DNA of 52,500 nucleotides from Symbiodinium natans (GCA_905221605.1 CAJNDS010001613.1:376185-428684), one strand, 5' to 3'; counted from the stretch's first letter, positions 22,866 to 34,320 are shown. Notes: generated from the letters alone by a model not told the origin. Translations and numbers: made by a program.

Positions 22866-25372
22866 GGTTTAGGGTTTAGGGTTTAGGGCTTAGGGCTTAG
22901 GGCTTAGGGCTTAGGGCTTAGGGTTTGAGGGTCCAGGGTTTAGGGTTTAAGCTTTGGGGATGTAGGTTATGGGGTCTTCTGGGCTTGGGGCTTCAGATTC
23001 TGGGGCTTCGGGCGGGTAGGGCTTATCAGGGCCAAAGGCTCAACACTTGTAATTTGGCTTTAGGGTTTAGGATTTAGGGTTTAGGGTTTCGGATTCAGGG
23101 TTTCGGGTTTAGGGTTTAGGGTTTAGGGTTTAGGGTTTGGGGTTTAGGGTTCAGGGTTTAGGGGTTTAGGCTTTGGGGCTTAAAGCTTAGGGTTTAGGGT
23201 TGTGGGTTTAGGGGTAGATTGTCTCTTGCAAGTCTCATCTACATCGGTCCCAAACCCGCACAATGATCCCACCCCACTCCCAAACTCTCCCACACCCACG
23301 AACCCAAAACACCCAAAACCCGAAACCTGAGCCCAAGCCCCCTCCGTCTCGACCCCGCGAGATCTCTAAGAGTGTGGGGTTCAGTTGGAACGTTTTGAGT
23401 TGGAACGTTTAGGAACCCGCAGCCCAAAACCTCTAAAACCCCTTTGAGGGTTGAGGGTTTAAGGTTCAAGGTGCAGCCGGGGTCTCTCTACCCTAAACCC
23501 TCAACCCTAAACCTCAACACCCTAGACCCCTAAACCCTAAGCCCTAAACCCTAAACCCTAAACCCCTAAACCCTAAACCCTAGACCCTAAACCCTAAACC
23601 CTAAACCCTAAACCTCTGCGGATCGCTCCGGCCAGCTCAGGCAGCAAAGCGCGCAGCGTCGGAGCCCCTGCGGCCGGTACTATAAATTTGCGGCGTCCGC
23701 TAAGAGTTTTGGTTAGTGTAGGATTTAGCGTTTAGGGTTTAGGGTTTAGGGTTTAGGGTTTAGGGTTTAGGGTTTAGGGTTTAGGGTTTAGGGTTTAGGG
23801 TTTAGGGTTTAGGGTTTAGGGTTTAGGGTTTATATAGGGTTTAAGGTCTACAGTCCCTATTAAGGACTGTTAGTATGAAGGGAACATCCCAAGTTTTGGG
23901 TGGGTTTTGGGGTGTAGGGCCTGATGTAGAAGTACGGGAGAAAACAATACAAATGTGCAATAAACGCAAAATTACAAGAATGTGAGAATACAATCATGTA
24001 CTAGAATATGTGGGTAATTCCCAAAAGCTGGGTACCCCTACATACCCCAAATTTTAGTATAATCCCCTGTAGACAGAACCCACAAAATTGGTTCCTTAAT
24101 TTTCGGAACCCCATAATATAATAATATCATACGGTAAATGTACAGTTAACAACTGCAGAATGTAAGAATATAATCATGTAATGGTATATATAGTTTTATG
24201 TGGCATGGACCTTTACGTATTATTTGGCAACCCCTTTTGTTTCCGATTTAACATACTCCAGCAAATAAGATTTCGTACATAATAATGTAAAATATGAACA
24301 AGAAACCCTAAACCCTAAACCCTAAACCCTAAACCCTAAACCCTAAACCCTAAACCCTAAACCCTAAACCCTAAACCCTAAACCCTAAACCCTAAAATAA
24401 TACCGAATCAGCCCTGTCAGCCGAACCTCTGCAACACCTCCGGCTCCTGGCTTCCACGTCAGTTTCTTGCAAGGTCCTTGTGAGCTTTGGGGTTTAGGGT
24501 TTAGGGTTTAGGGTTTGGGGTTTGGGGTTTAGGGTTTAGTGTTTAGGGTTTAAGGCTTGGGGCTTGGGTCTGAGGCTTTTGGGGTTTCGGGTTTGGGCCT
24601 GAGGGTTTGGGATTCCGGGTTTACGCTTCGTCGAGCCGTAGAACCGCATGGACACGATACGTGAAGGTACCAGGAGGACAGCCGGCTGTTCTACCCCCAA
24701 GATGAAGTGAACCCGCCCTATGTCTGACAGAGATGTCGAACTTGTTGTGGGGGAAGCGCATAAGCCCTCAAGTTCTCCGTCGCTTGCAATTCTGCTCTTT
24801 GTGATGGGAAGACATACCGCAGACGAGCAACAGGTGCAGAGTAGGAATACCAACAAGAAACTTGAACCCTTTCCAAGACCTGCCCTACACCCTACATCCA
24901 ACATCAAAGCCACAAAGGCCCCGAATCCGTGGACAAGAACCCCGTAACCATGAAAGAACGCTAACCTCTAAAACCCAAACCCTGAACCATGCCCTTATAC
25001 CCTTATACCCTTATACCCTTATACCCTTATACCCATATACCCATATACCCTGATACCCTTATACCCTTATACGCACGGGGTGCTTGGAGCGCGCACGCGA
25101 TGATCACCACAACAAAACATTGCTATTGGAGGTTTAGGGCTTGGGGCTTAGGGTTTAGGGTTTGGGGTTTATGGTTTAGGGTTTAGGGTTTAGGGTTTCG
25201 GGTTTAGGGGTTAAGGCTTGGAGGTGTTTCCCAAAGTGTTGGGCGGCTCGTTCGGGGTACTTACCCATCCCAAGGCTGAGGGAAAATCAAGCCTCCACTT
25301 CCCGCGTGTCCTTGCATCGCCACCATCTCGGACATGGATGTCTATGGGTCGGTTCTCCAAGTTAGGGTCCTT
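20081..25372 (-). CDS. Candidate 12-exon gene A with telomere-repeat introns (5' end open)
   Basis: Exons on the minus strand: 25372-25265, 24690-24625, 24484-24427, 23667-23614, 22741-22712, 22351-22297, 21560-21488, 21299-21080, 20938-20852, 20672-20543, 20438-20349, 20216-20081 (TGA). All twelve join in phase with AG acceptors and total 1107 nt, 368 codons plus stop. Donors are GT (first one GTAAGT) except one GC after 22712. Peptides include KDPNLENRPIDIHVRDGG, NSRLSSWYLHVSCPCGS, APTLRALLPELAGAIRR, VRRTFPAGPAFERMCVLK, KMDEKELSAVVAALDKETA, EHMKCAIWLWDAATTKAE, GKDILTRSAKFEKDSDQD, AWTWDIPTVEEFLGELDIK and MLTDGQVNFTSSEQEKVK. I do not recognise the family. The last five exons are the most secure; the ends of the 24.7-kb exon and of exon nine are choices among alternatives. 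Upstream exons beyond 25.4 kb are possible. Confidence 0.62.
20235..20322. repeat. 44-bp tandem duplication in the last intron of gene A
   Basis: The block AATCCCTTAAAGGGTAT plus GGGCCCCGAATTCCCTC occurs twice at 44-bp spacing. It lies wholly inside the intron 20348-20217 and contains the palindrome CCCTTAAAGGG. Confidence 0.85.
20779..21075. repeat. Telomere-type arrays inside two introns of gene A
   Basis: CCCTAAA at 20779-20822 (intron 20851-20673) and mixed TTTAGGG/TTTCGGG at about 20965-21075 (intron 21079-20939, 141 nt). In the second case the array makes up most of the intron and reaches within a few bases of the donor. Confidence 0.85.
21829..21929. mobile_element. 101-bp MITE with 8-bp target duplication (hAT-like)
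   Basis: Perfect 15-bp terminal inverted repeats, TTGGGATGTTCCCCC and GGGGGAACATCCCAA, with further inner pairing (GTCCTTA with TAAGGAC). The flanking direct repeat GGAATGAT occurs at 21821-21828 and 21930-21937. An 8-bp duplication is typical of hAT elements. It is too short to code and sits in a gene A intron (22296-21561). Confidence 0.88.
22364..23220. repeat. Cluster of telomere-type arrays in gene A introns
   Basis: TTTAGGG, TTGAGGG, CTTAGGG and TTTCGGG runs at 22364-22415, 22800-22960 and 23055-23215, with CCCCTAAA near 22550-22590. The short exon 22741-22712 lies among them. Confidence 0.85.
23500..23900. repeat. CCCTAAA and 15-unit TTTAGGG array with a truncated MITE
   Basis: CCCTAAA-type at 23500-23613 directly abuts the exon 23667-23614, so the donor GTTTAGG is itself the first repeat unit. 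TTTAGGG repeats (about 15) fill 23725-23832. Immediately after, 23848-23892 matches the right half of the 21829 MITE (TAAGGACTG then GGGAACATCCCAA). Confidence 0.85.
24303..24610. repeat. 13-unit CCCTAAA array and degenerate TTTAGGG array
   Basis: Perfect CCCTAAA at 24303-24395 and TTTAGGG-type repeats at about 24487-24610 bracket the gene A exon 24484-24427. Confidence 0.9.
24989..25215. repeat. 8-bp CCCTTATA array followed by TTTAGGG repeats
   Basis: About ten units of CCCTTATA with CCCATATA and CCCTGATA variants (24989-25072), then TTTAGGG-type at 25130-25215. Both lie in the first modelled intron of gene A. Confidence 0.9.
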
Positions 25373-25399
25373 CTTTGAGTACAGGGTTTAAGACTTAGT

Positions 25400-27990
25400 C
25401 CGCAGCACGTCACTTTGAGCCAGCAGCCGGGAAGGAAGGGGGGTGGTTCAAGAATGCTTTGAAAGAAACGTCCTTAGATCACCCAGCAGCCAAATCAATG
25501 CCATTGTATGTCGGATCTTGGCCGCTTCTCGCATGCCAATGCACTTCGGCAGCCCCTGCAGACAGCTTCCTGCAATTTACCGTAATACCCTGTAACCGTA
25601 ACCCGTGCCATACAATCAAGGAACCAAAGAATCTACAATGCACAGTGATTCATTTTGCATGGTTTTACTTCCGGTTTTATTCTGCACGGTGACAACAGCG
25701 CCCAAGCTGCTGCGCTGCCACCGCTTCTACCCTGGAGTGCCTGAGCACCAAAGACTTCCACTGTAGCACCTTATGAAAAATATTTCAGAATGCAGCTTGC
25801 ACTCCGGCCTGTAGAAGCACATAATTCGAGCACTTGTCAAATTAATACTTCCACATTTCAGAATTTTGTTTGTCCTGAAGCCCGCTGGAAGACTACTTTA
25901 CACTTGTGATAAGTTAAAAGGTGATGATTTAATGGCAACTACCAAAGAAACCTGTGAAAAGTGCGAAAAAAAACGTCCAGAACCATGCAAATCCTGAAAG
26001 AGTCCTGCAAATTCCAAAGTTGGAAGGTGCCAAACTTGAAGTAGCACGATGAGACGACAGGAACAGCCAAAAGCGCCGCTGAGGACCCGTGAGCCGGAAG
26101 GCCGTAACCACACTTGTGCGGAACAGCACAGTGCTAGACCCAGTTACTTCTGGGCCTTGCTGCAGAATTCTGGCAAAGATTCTGGCCATTTGGACTTTCT
26201 GAGAAGTTTGAAACAGCAGACACCACGCAAGGTTCCAAGACTCTATGTCCTTCTTTACCCACACACTGGACATGCACCCGCAAACCAACCCACTTTGTCA
26301 CCAAAACACTTGCCAAACAATCTGTTTGTGTTCAGTTTCTTAAAAATCTCTCTCCAAAGCTTGGAACTTAAACCGAGAGATTACTCCACAAAAAAACAAA
26401 GAAAACATTGAACAAAAGCAAAAAATTTTTTCAGACGGGCGACGGACAATTTAAATTGAAAAAAAAGTGCTGTGTGTGAATGAAGAAAACTGTCTGATTT
26501 TTGCAACTCTGGCTTCTTTCCAGTGTTTCTCGATTCTTCAGTTCAAAAAAGAAAAACGAATGTTTTGACATTAAAAAAAAACAAAAAAACAATCACTGAC
26601 CTCTCATAACGACGCCTTGATTTTCATTCCATTCGACTTTTTTGACAAAGCTTCGATTGCTTTCTCTTGTCTTTAATGTTCCAAAATGGCCAACAGAAAT
26701 TCAGTGTTGAGGGCAGACAGCTTCTCGTGAAGGAAGGCAGTTGGACTTACGTTGATTTTAATCTCTTGTCTGCAGTTTGGATTGGCACAGGTCTGTCAAG
26801 TCTTAGCAACGTTGTCACCTGCCGTCGTGCTTGTGGTCAACCGCAACACCAGTCTTCCATCCTTGGCACAACCGGAGAATGTTGAAGGCGACGGCCTTGT
26901 AGGAAAGGGGGAAAAGGCGTTTTTGTTGGAATGGAGGCAGTTGGAGTGATGGAGACGGAGGTTTTGGTTTGTGTCTGCATTTGCCTTTGCCTTGGAAAGC
27001 AGAAAGTTGATTGACAGGACAGAAAGGCAAAGCGGCAAAGTGTTGTTGGTTCTTGGGTTGTTTGAAGCAGTCACAAAATCTCTCAATCTTTGACTGTGGT
27101 TTTCATTCGTTTTCACAAGCTTGACTTGTTGTTTTTTTTTGCAAGGGCAAAGAGCAGCAGTCAAGCTTGAGAAGCAGGCACATGCTCAGGGCGCTGGTAG
27201 TAGGAGCTTTATGTGGTCTTCGTCGGGCCCCTCAGTGCTGTTTAGTGTGGCACGGTTTGGAGAAGCATGGCGAAATGGACTTTGGGAGATTTGAGATGTC
27301 TTGAACTGGCTGGAAGGCCGGCTGGGAGGGTGGCTGGGGGGCTGTGCGGCATTTTCGGTACTAGTGCTTTGCAGTGAGTGCATTTTTTTCGAGTGCCCTA
27401 AGTGATTGAGTGCCGAGGGGTTGCCCAAGCTCATCTTGGTGCTGCAGCGGCGTGCAGCGTTGCAGGAGGCCGAGAGGGGATTTGCAGGGCTCCTGCAGGG
27501 GGTGGGTTGCCTTGCTCGAGTCTTTGGTGCTTGTGTGACTTCGCGAACAACATCCAATGTCGTTTGCTCTCGCCAGTTCAGGTCTCACGCTGTTCCTACG
27601 TCCCGGGGCTTTTTGCATGGTGTTCTAAACCAGAAGTATGGAAGATCTTGCAAGAGAGGACAGCAGAAGGGCCCCTCATTTGCATCAACCCTCGTCTGTG
27701 TGTGGGCCAAGACAGCACCCTAAGCCCCATGCCCGAAACTCTACATAAAAGCATGTGTTCTCTTGGGAGGTGTGCGGATCCCACCTTCGCCAACTGCTCG
27801 CAGGCTTGTACTCATTCTTGGATTGGGAATGGCGGATAGGCTCTAGAGTCTAGAGGGTTTAGAGTTTAGGGTCAGGGCTTAGTTGTTTTCGTTTTGCTTA
27901 GTTTTTTTTCTGGTGTTTAGTGGTGCGTACTCTGCGGGCGTGTCATAATGTCTTAATCCTGGCAATCCAAGCCTATAAACTAATTAAAAC
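25400..27990. other. No convincing gene
   Basis: Low-repeat sequence with A/T-rich parts (26380-26620). Several 60-145 codon frames exist on both strands but none combines protein-like content with splice or start context. A segment near 25600-25500 on the minus strand (EAVCRGCRSALACEK after TTGCAG) might be a further upstream exon of gene A; too weak to call. Confidence 0.5.
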
Positions 27991-27991
27991 A

Positions 27992-28049
27992 GCGAGCTCG
28001 CATATGGCCTTTTCCCCGCAGCGAGCTCGCATATGGCCTTTTCCCCGCA
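27992..28049. repeat. 29-bp tandem duplication upstream of the TIR-like gene
   Basis: Two adjacent identical 29-bp copies (27992-28020 and 28021-28049) containing the palindrome GCGAGCTCGC and CATATGGCC. It ends 115 bp before the start codon at 28165, so it could be promoter-proximal. Confidence 0.9.
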
Positions 28050-28164
28050 TCCGTCATCCTGATGTGGATAGGGATCCTTATCGTCCTTAGGTATATATGG
28101 CTCGTACGGACGAGAAGGTGAGTCTCACATCTGGCCAGCATAGAAACTGCTGAGTGAGACAGCC

Positions 28165-30198
28165 ATGTCGCCTCTGATAATGATGCTGTCCTTGGCGACT
28201 CGAGTTGCCAGCGAGCGATGTGAGGGTTTTTCTGCGGATCACTGCAGCGACCCTGCGCCGCTCTGCCGGCGCACAAGCTACATTGAGGCTTGTTCTTGCT
28301 CTGAAGGCTACGAGGCCCAGGTGGTGCGGAGATTGAATTATTCTAGTGGCGCTCTTACTCCATGGGTGGAATTCGGTTGTTGCCCCAGTGAAAGCGGATG
28401 GGTCTCTGACTGCGGCCAGGAGCAGGAGGCAGTCCTCACAGCTGTTGGGGTCCTGCTTGCCGCAAGCCTAGTGGGCATTTTGTGGGCCACCATCATCATT
28501 AACTGCAGTGTGCCTTTGTTGCCCAAGAAGACAGCGAACGATGCAAGTGTTGAGACTTTACCAGTGACGCTGGACGGCCCCAGGCTGCACGAAAGTGTTG
28601 CCATGAGCCACTGGTGCGTCAGCTTGGAGGACCTGAAGCAGTTCAGACGACTGGTGATGCACGCTGTCAAGGATGGCCGCATCACGCCGACGGAGCGGGA
28701 CAAGTTTGATCCATCAGATTTGAGGCATGGACCATCGATGTACACGGTAAATGAGCAATATATCAAGCCAGTCACGGCTGCCGCAGGGCGCGTGAGCTGG
28801 GCTTTGATGAAGCATCCGGATGGGCTGCGCTGCGATTTATTCATCACGCACGCTTGGGCTGAGGGGATCTTCGAGTTTGTTGACAAAGTGGTCAGCTGCT
28901 GGCCGCGGCATGCTGCCGGTGCTTACGTTTGCTTCTTATCCAACCCACAGAACCTGGACATTGGACATTTGATTGCGAGCCCTGAGAGCTCGCCATTCGC
29001 CCAAGCCATGCAATCTGCGACTCAGGTTCTCGTCGTGTCGAATAAGACATGTAGCATCTACTCGCGGCTTTGGTGTGTATATGAAGCATTCTTGGCATAT
29101 TCCTGGGAGAAGCCCATCAACACGGCAAGGGCTTTGGCTCCAGGGGCTTTGGCACAAAGATTTCGCAGTGCATGCGTTTGTGTGGCAAGCATGTCGGCGT
29201 TCTTGTTGCTCCCGGCGGAGGCTCTGGATGATGTATACCTTGGCATCTTTAGGTCGGTATCTCGGATTGTGGGCATGGGTTTTTCCATTCTCTCCTTGGC
29301 CTTGCTGGGATCACGCGGCCGACGAATCTCAGCAATCCATGAAGCTGCAGTGCTGGGTGCCGCAGTTTCTTTGGGAGTGTCTTTTGCTTCAGCGATCGCC
29401 CACGAGACGTTTGGAATGTTCGCCCTCAGAGATTTCTTGTTCTGCGTAGGTGTAGCCACTGCCCTCGAGATTGACCGGCAGAACTCTCTACAGGCATCCA
29501 AACAGGTGGAGGAGCTTCAGCGCGGCTTCACGGCCTGTCACAGTGCTTCCTGTTCCTCCTCCTCCGATGCGGAAGCCATTTGGGGGCAGATCCGTGCAAG
29601 CAATCGTGAGGCTGAGGTGGAGGAGGCCGTGTCAGTCTTGCGTTCGATGAACATCTTCAGCCGTGAGCTGCATGCAACCGTAGAGCGCACGGGCCCCTTG
29701 GGCGATGCTTCCATGTGGAACCGAACCGTCGTGGTCGCGAGCATCGTTTTCTTCTGGGGATCTGCGCCGATTATTCTCCTCGGCCACTGGGAAGAACTCA
29801 GAGTCTCCAACGACTGGCTGGTGCTGCTGACGGTTCTGTCAGCTTTGGAAGCCCCACTAGGCCTGGGCTTGTTTGCGGTGCTTCCCTTGGACAGAAGAGC
29901 TTTTGCGGCTCGGGCTCAAATTATCTGGGTACTTTTTCTCCCCACGATCTTCATCGCAAACAGTGCCTACACCTTCACGAGGTGGTTCCTGCAGATCTGC
30001 GTGCTCACCCCTTTGACTCTTGCGATCTCGGCTTTGGGGCCAAGAAGGACAGCCCGGATTCCTCTCCTTGGCCCATGCTTCGTGCGCCTGATCTTCTTTG
30101 CGAGTGTCACAAAGTGCCTTCAGAAGATCGACAAAAAGCGGAGACTGAGTTCTGGCCCTGAGCTGCCTAAGCCGGAGCCAGACTCGTTTACCTTCTGA
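28165..30198 (+). CDS. Intronless membrane protein with TIR-like domain, 677 aa
   Basis: Predicted signal peptide at 1-16 (MSPLIMMLSLATRVAS), a cysteine-rich outside segment (Cys 19, 27, 34, 43, 45, 72, 73, 83), and a transmembrane helix at about 88-113. A cytosolic domain follows with CDLFITHAW at 223-231 and SRLWCVYEAF at 300-309: these match the first strand and the conserved WC..E helix of TIR domains, where the Glu (E307 here) is the NAD-cleaving residue in active members. Hydrophobic helices follow at about 335-352, 368-382, 393-412, 417-433, 521-541, 549-574 and 585-625, and a basic tail ends the protein. The ATG at 28165 is the first in frame and gives a good signal peptide. Unlike its neighbours it has no intron, so it could be retroposed, but I see no A-tail or clear leader relic. 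Signalling or NADase function is inference. Confidence 0.82.
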   Translation: MSPLIMMLSLATRVASERCEGFSADHCSDPAPLCRRTSYIEACSCSEGYEAQVVRRLNYSSGALTPWVEFGCCPSESGWVSDCGQEQEAVLTAVGVLLAASLVGILWATIIINCSVPLLPKKTANDASVETLPVTLDGPRLHESVAMSHWCVSLEDLKQFRRLVMHAVKDGRITPTERDKFDPSDLRHGPSMYTVNEQYIKPVTAAAGRVSWALMKHPDGLRCDLFITHAWAEGIFEFVDKVVSCWPRHAAGAYVCFLSNPQNLDIGHLIASPESSPFAQAMQSATQVLVVSNKTCSIYSRLWCVYEAFLAYSWEKPINTARALAPGALAQRFRSACVCVASMSAFLLLPAEALDDVYLGIFRSVSRIVGMGFSILSLALLGSRGRRISAIHEAAVLGAAVSLGVSFASAIAHETFGMFALRDFLFCVGVATALEIDRQNSLQASKQVEELQRGFTACHSASCSSSSDAEAIWGQIRASNREAEVEEAVSVLRSMNIFSRELHATVERTGPLGDASMWNRTVVVASIVFFWGSAPIILLGHWEELRVSNDWLVLLTVLSALEAPLGLGLFAVLPLDRRAFAARAQIIWVLFLPTIFIANSAYTFTRWFLQICVLTPLTLAISALGPRRTARIPLLGPCFVRLIFFASVTKCLQKIDKKRRLSSGPELPKPEPDSFTF

Positions 30199-30800
30199 CG
30201 CGCAGTAAGTCTGAGTTTGAGGCCGAATTCGAGCTAGTTGGCAAATTGCCACAGTCTTCACAAGGTCCTTATGTGTTTGCAGGGCTCTTTTCCTGCTGTT
30301 CATTGTGCGAGTTTTCACTCTGACTTGACCACCTTTGCACATCTAAACGCACCTCGAAGGAGGTGAACTGTTCGATGCGCTTTCTTCCGTGCCGCTGAAC
30401 AGAGTCGTTCAAGGCTCTTGACTCAGGCATGTGGCAAAAGTCATGCCCATGTGCGCCAGTCTCTACACAATACATTGATACAGTATTTCTGTTTGCCATG
30501 CCTGCTGTATATCCCTATAACCCCCAATCCTACACTCTCCTTAGGAATTATTGTTTAGTCTTTTCCATAAAGCCCAAGAGGAATATTAAAAAAACATTAC
30601 TTTCATCATGGATCAAAGGGGTGTATAGAATCCCTAAACCCTAAGATCCCATGGGCGGGAAGGCATGACGGAGATCCTGCAACAAGAGCTGGCCGGCCGC
30701 AGACGGGCTTGGCGACCCCAAACCCTGAGCCTCTCTCACCATTAGGGCTTTTAGGGCTTAGGGTTTAGTGTTTTGGGCATACAGGGCTTTCAACCCTACA
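30199..30800 (+). other. 3' flank of the TIR-like gene, no gene seen
   Basis: Unique sequence becoming A/T-rich near 30540-30630. No poly-A signal is expected in dinoflagellates. No frame or RNA gene is supported. Confidence 0.5.
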
Positions 30801-30809
30801 CCCGGGAAC

Positions 30810-31145
30810 CCAGGTGGGAGTGAAGGCCTCTAATCCCTCGTGCTTCAGGAGTCCCAGGGTGGGAGTGAAGGGCCTCTAATCCCTCGTGCTTCAGGGGTCC
30901 CAGGGTGTGAAGGGCCTCTAGTCCTTCGTGCTTCAGGCGTCCCAGAATGGGAGTGAAGGGCCTCTAATCCCTCGTGCTTCAGGGGTCCTTGGCGAGGGCC
31001 TATGAGGGAGGGCAGTGCAGGGCCTCTAAGGGGGTGTCCCTGGGTGAGAGTTTAGGAGGGCGCAGGGAAGGGCCTTCAAGGGGGGGTTTCTGGTGAGGGT
31101 TTAGGAGGGCAGTGAAGGGCCTCTAAGGGGGGGTCCCTGGCGAGG
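30810..31145. repeat. Minisatellite, roughly 50-65 bp units
   Basis: Four good copies of GGGCCTCTAATCCCTCGTGC plus TTCAGG and GTCCCAGG, then decaying copies with AGGGCCTCTAAGGGGG to 31145. Confidence 0.85.
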
Positions 31146-31149
31146 TCCT

Positions 31150-32100
31150 CGCCCGGGCTTCTGCTGCAGTGGCCGCCTCCGCTTTTGACGTCCTGCTGCG
31201 TGGTTTTGAGCCTCTCCCTGTCTTGCATTCCCGGGCGCAAGTTCCTGTTTTGCAGCTTAGTTACATATTTTGTGAAGCAGGGCATTCGCTTGCTGTGGGG
31301 TTCCGCTATGCAACACATCTTGTAGAGCAGTGGCTTGCCTGAACCTACCCCCTTGCTTGTGTGCCCAGGTCCTTCACACCGTCTTGCTGTGATCAGCCGG
31401 GGCCTCTCCCGCGCACTTTTTTTAAACATTTTTTAAACGCAGGTTTCAGCACTTTTCAAGGTTTTAAGGCTTGATGTGTCATCGTTTGAAGGTTTAACTG
31501 TCTCCATTGGAATTTGCCTGCAAGAGCTTTTGAAGAAATTATGTTTTCAGAAATGGTTTTTTTTGTCTTGTTTAATAAATATTTTAAGACGCAGGGGTTC
31601 AAAAATCAATAAGTTTCAAGCGGGTTTTGTGACAAACAAAAATGTTTTTCATGTTGCCCTTGGGGCATGTGCATTTTTTTTTTGAGTTTTTTGGTTTTTG
31701 AGCCCGAACAATTTGACGCGAAATGAGCAGCGATCAATGCAACATCGCAGCCGCATGCAAGGCCAGGCGAACAAAACTTTGTCTGGTGGGATGGTCGCCG
31801 AATTCTGAAGGCCCTGTATTAGTTACTCGGAATGCGTAGGGTCAGGCGAAGAAGGCAGTGCAGGGGCCAGCAGAGACACATGAATGGGAGAATCTATATC
31901 CTGGGTTGCTCTTCTTTTGGGCTGCTAAGGGACAATCACTGCAGGAGCCACTAAGCAACAGTCTGGAACGTTATCGTGCGTGGGAAACGTTGTCAGTATG
32001 TAGAAGCCACGAGGCAAGCAGAGCCGGTGGTGGTGGTGGTTGTTGTAGAAGTGGCAGGAGAAGAGGTATTAGTTCCTGGCAGTGGGAACAGTGGTAGTTG
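31150..32100. other. No gene seen
   Basis: Mixed-composition sequence with T-rich runs (31410-31690). Frames of up to 117 codons exist but lack support. Confidence 0.45.
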
Positions 32101-32107
32101 TAGCAGC

Positions 32108-32531
<424 letters not shown>

Positions 32532-32820
32532 CGCGCTCCGCGTGTATTCGACGCCGCGTCCGTCTGCGTCCGAAGTGCCTTTTCCATCGGCAAAACCAGT
32601 GTTCCTGGCCAGACTGCTCATTTCCCAACCACGACGGCAATGACATGCATTTCTTGTGTTGTAAGGTGAAGGCTGCAACGTAAATCTCCGACTTGTCTTC
32701 GCTTTTTTCCATGCTCTCAGGGGGCGTCAAGTCGGTGACTCCAAAATGAGTGCCAGACAAAGACCACGAAAGTTGCACGGGGAGAAGCAGCGTTGAAAAT
32801 GAGGGACGCCCCCAAACCCC

Positions 32821-33425
32821 CAAGTTCAAGTGGAGGGCCGAAGACCCTGTACCCGAAACCCGAAACCAGACAGTTGAAGTGCAAGCCCAAAACTCCGGTA
32901 CCCTTAAGCCCTAAACCCCAAACCCCGAAGCTTCAAGTGGAGGGCCGAAGACCCTGTACCCGAAACCCGAAACCAGACAGTTGAAATGCAAGCCCAAAAC
33001 TCCGGTACCCTTAAGCCCTAAACCCCTAACCCCGAAGCTTCAAGTGGAGGCCCAAAAGCCGTGTACCCTTAAGCCCGAAACCCCAAACCCCGAAGCTTCA
33101 AGTGGAGGCCCAAAATTCCAGGACCCTTAAGCCCTAAACCCCAAACTCGGAAGGTTCAAGTGGAGGCCCAAAAGCCCTGTACCCTTAAGCTAAACCCCAA
33201 ACCCCGAAGCTTCAAGTGGAGGCCCAAAGGCCCTGTACCCTTAAGCTAAACCCCAAACCCCGAAGCTTCAAGTGGAGGCCCAAAAGCCCTGTACCCTGAA
33301 GCTAAACCCCAAACCCCGAAGCTTCAAGTGGAAGCTCAAAACTCCTCTACCCTGAAACCGAAAACCACAAACCCCGAAGCTTCAAGTGCAAGGCCAAAAC
33401 TCCTGTAGCCTTAAACCCAAAACCC
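32821..33425. repeat. Minisatellite with 56-58 bp units and two 107-bp units
   Basis: The motif CTTCAAGTGGAGGCCCAAA recurs at about 32823, 32931, 33038, 33096, 33154, 33210, 33266, 33322 and 33380. Each unit also holds CCCTTAAGC and AAACCCC, so part of it is telomere-like. The first two units carry an extra 50-bp block (GAAACCAGACAGTTGAA). Confidence 0.9.
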
Positions 33426-33752
33426 CAGGTAAAGCCTAGATCCCCACCCCCCACCAGCCCCAAGCCCCCCCCCCAAGCCAAGCCAAGCCAAAGCCAATTT
33501 TAATCATAAATTATTCGCGCAAGGCCTTCATGGGAAATCGAAGACCCTGATAAAAACTCGAAAGGCCCTCATGGATTCCCGCAAGGCCCTCCTGGGAAAG
33601 GGAAGCGTCGCCGTTGGGAATTGGCGGAGTGTGGCATAGCATTCAATGCATGAGCAGGAAAGACAGGAAATAGCAGTGTTTTCGCGTCTTGAACAACATG
33701 GGAAAACATGCAAAATGAAGGATAACACAGCGTCAAATACGCGCAATACCCC

Positions 33753-34241
<489 letters not shown>

Positions 34242-34320
34242 TATCCGTTGCCCCCAAAACTTAAGCCGCCGACCAAGCCCAGATCCTCAGCCCCGAGCTT
34301 TAAGCTGGTTTCGAGCCCGT

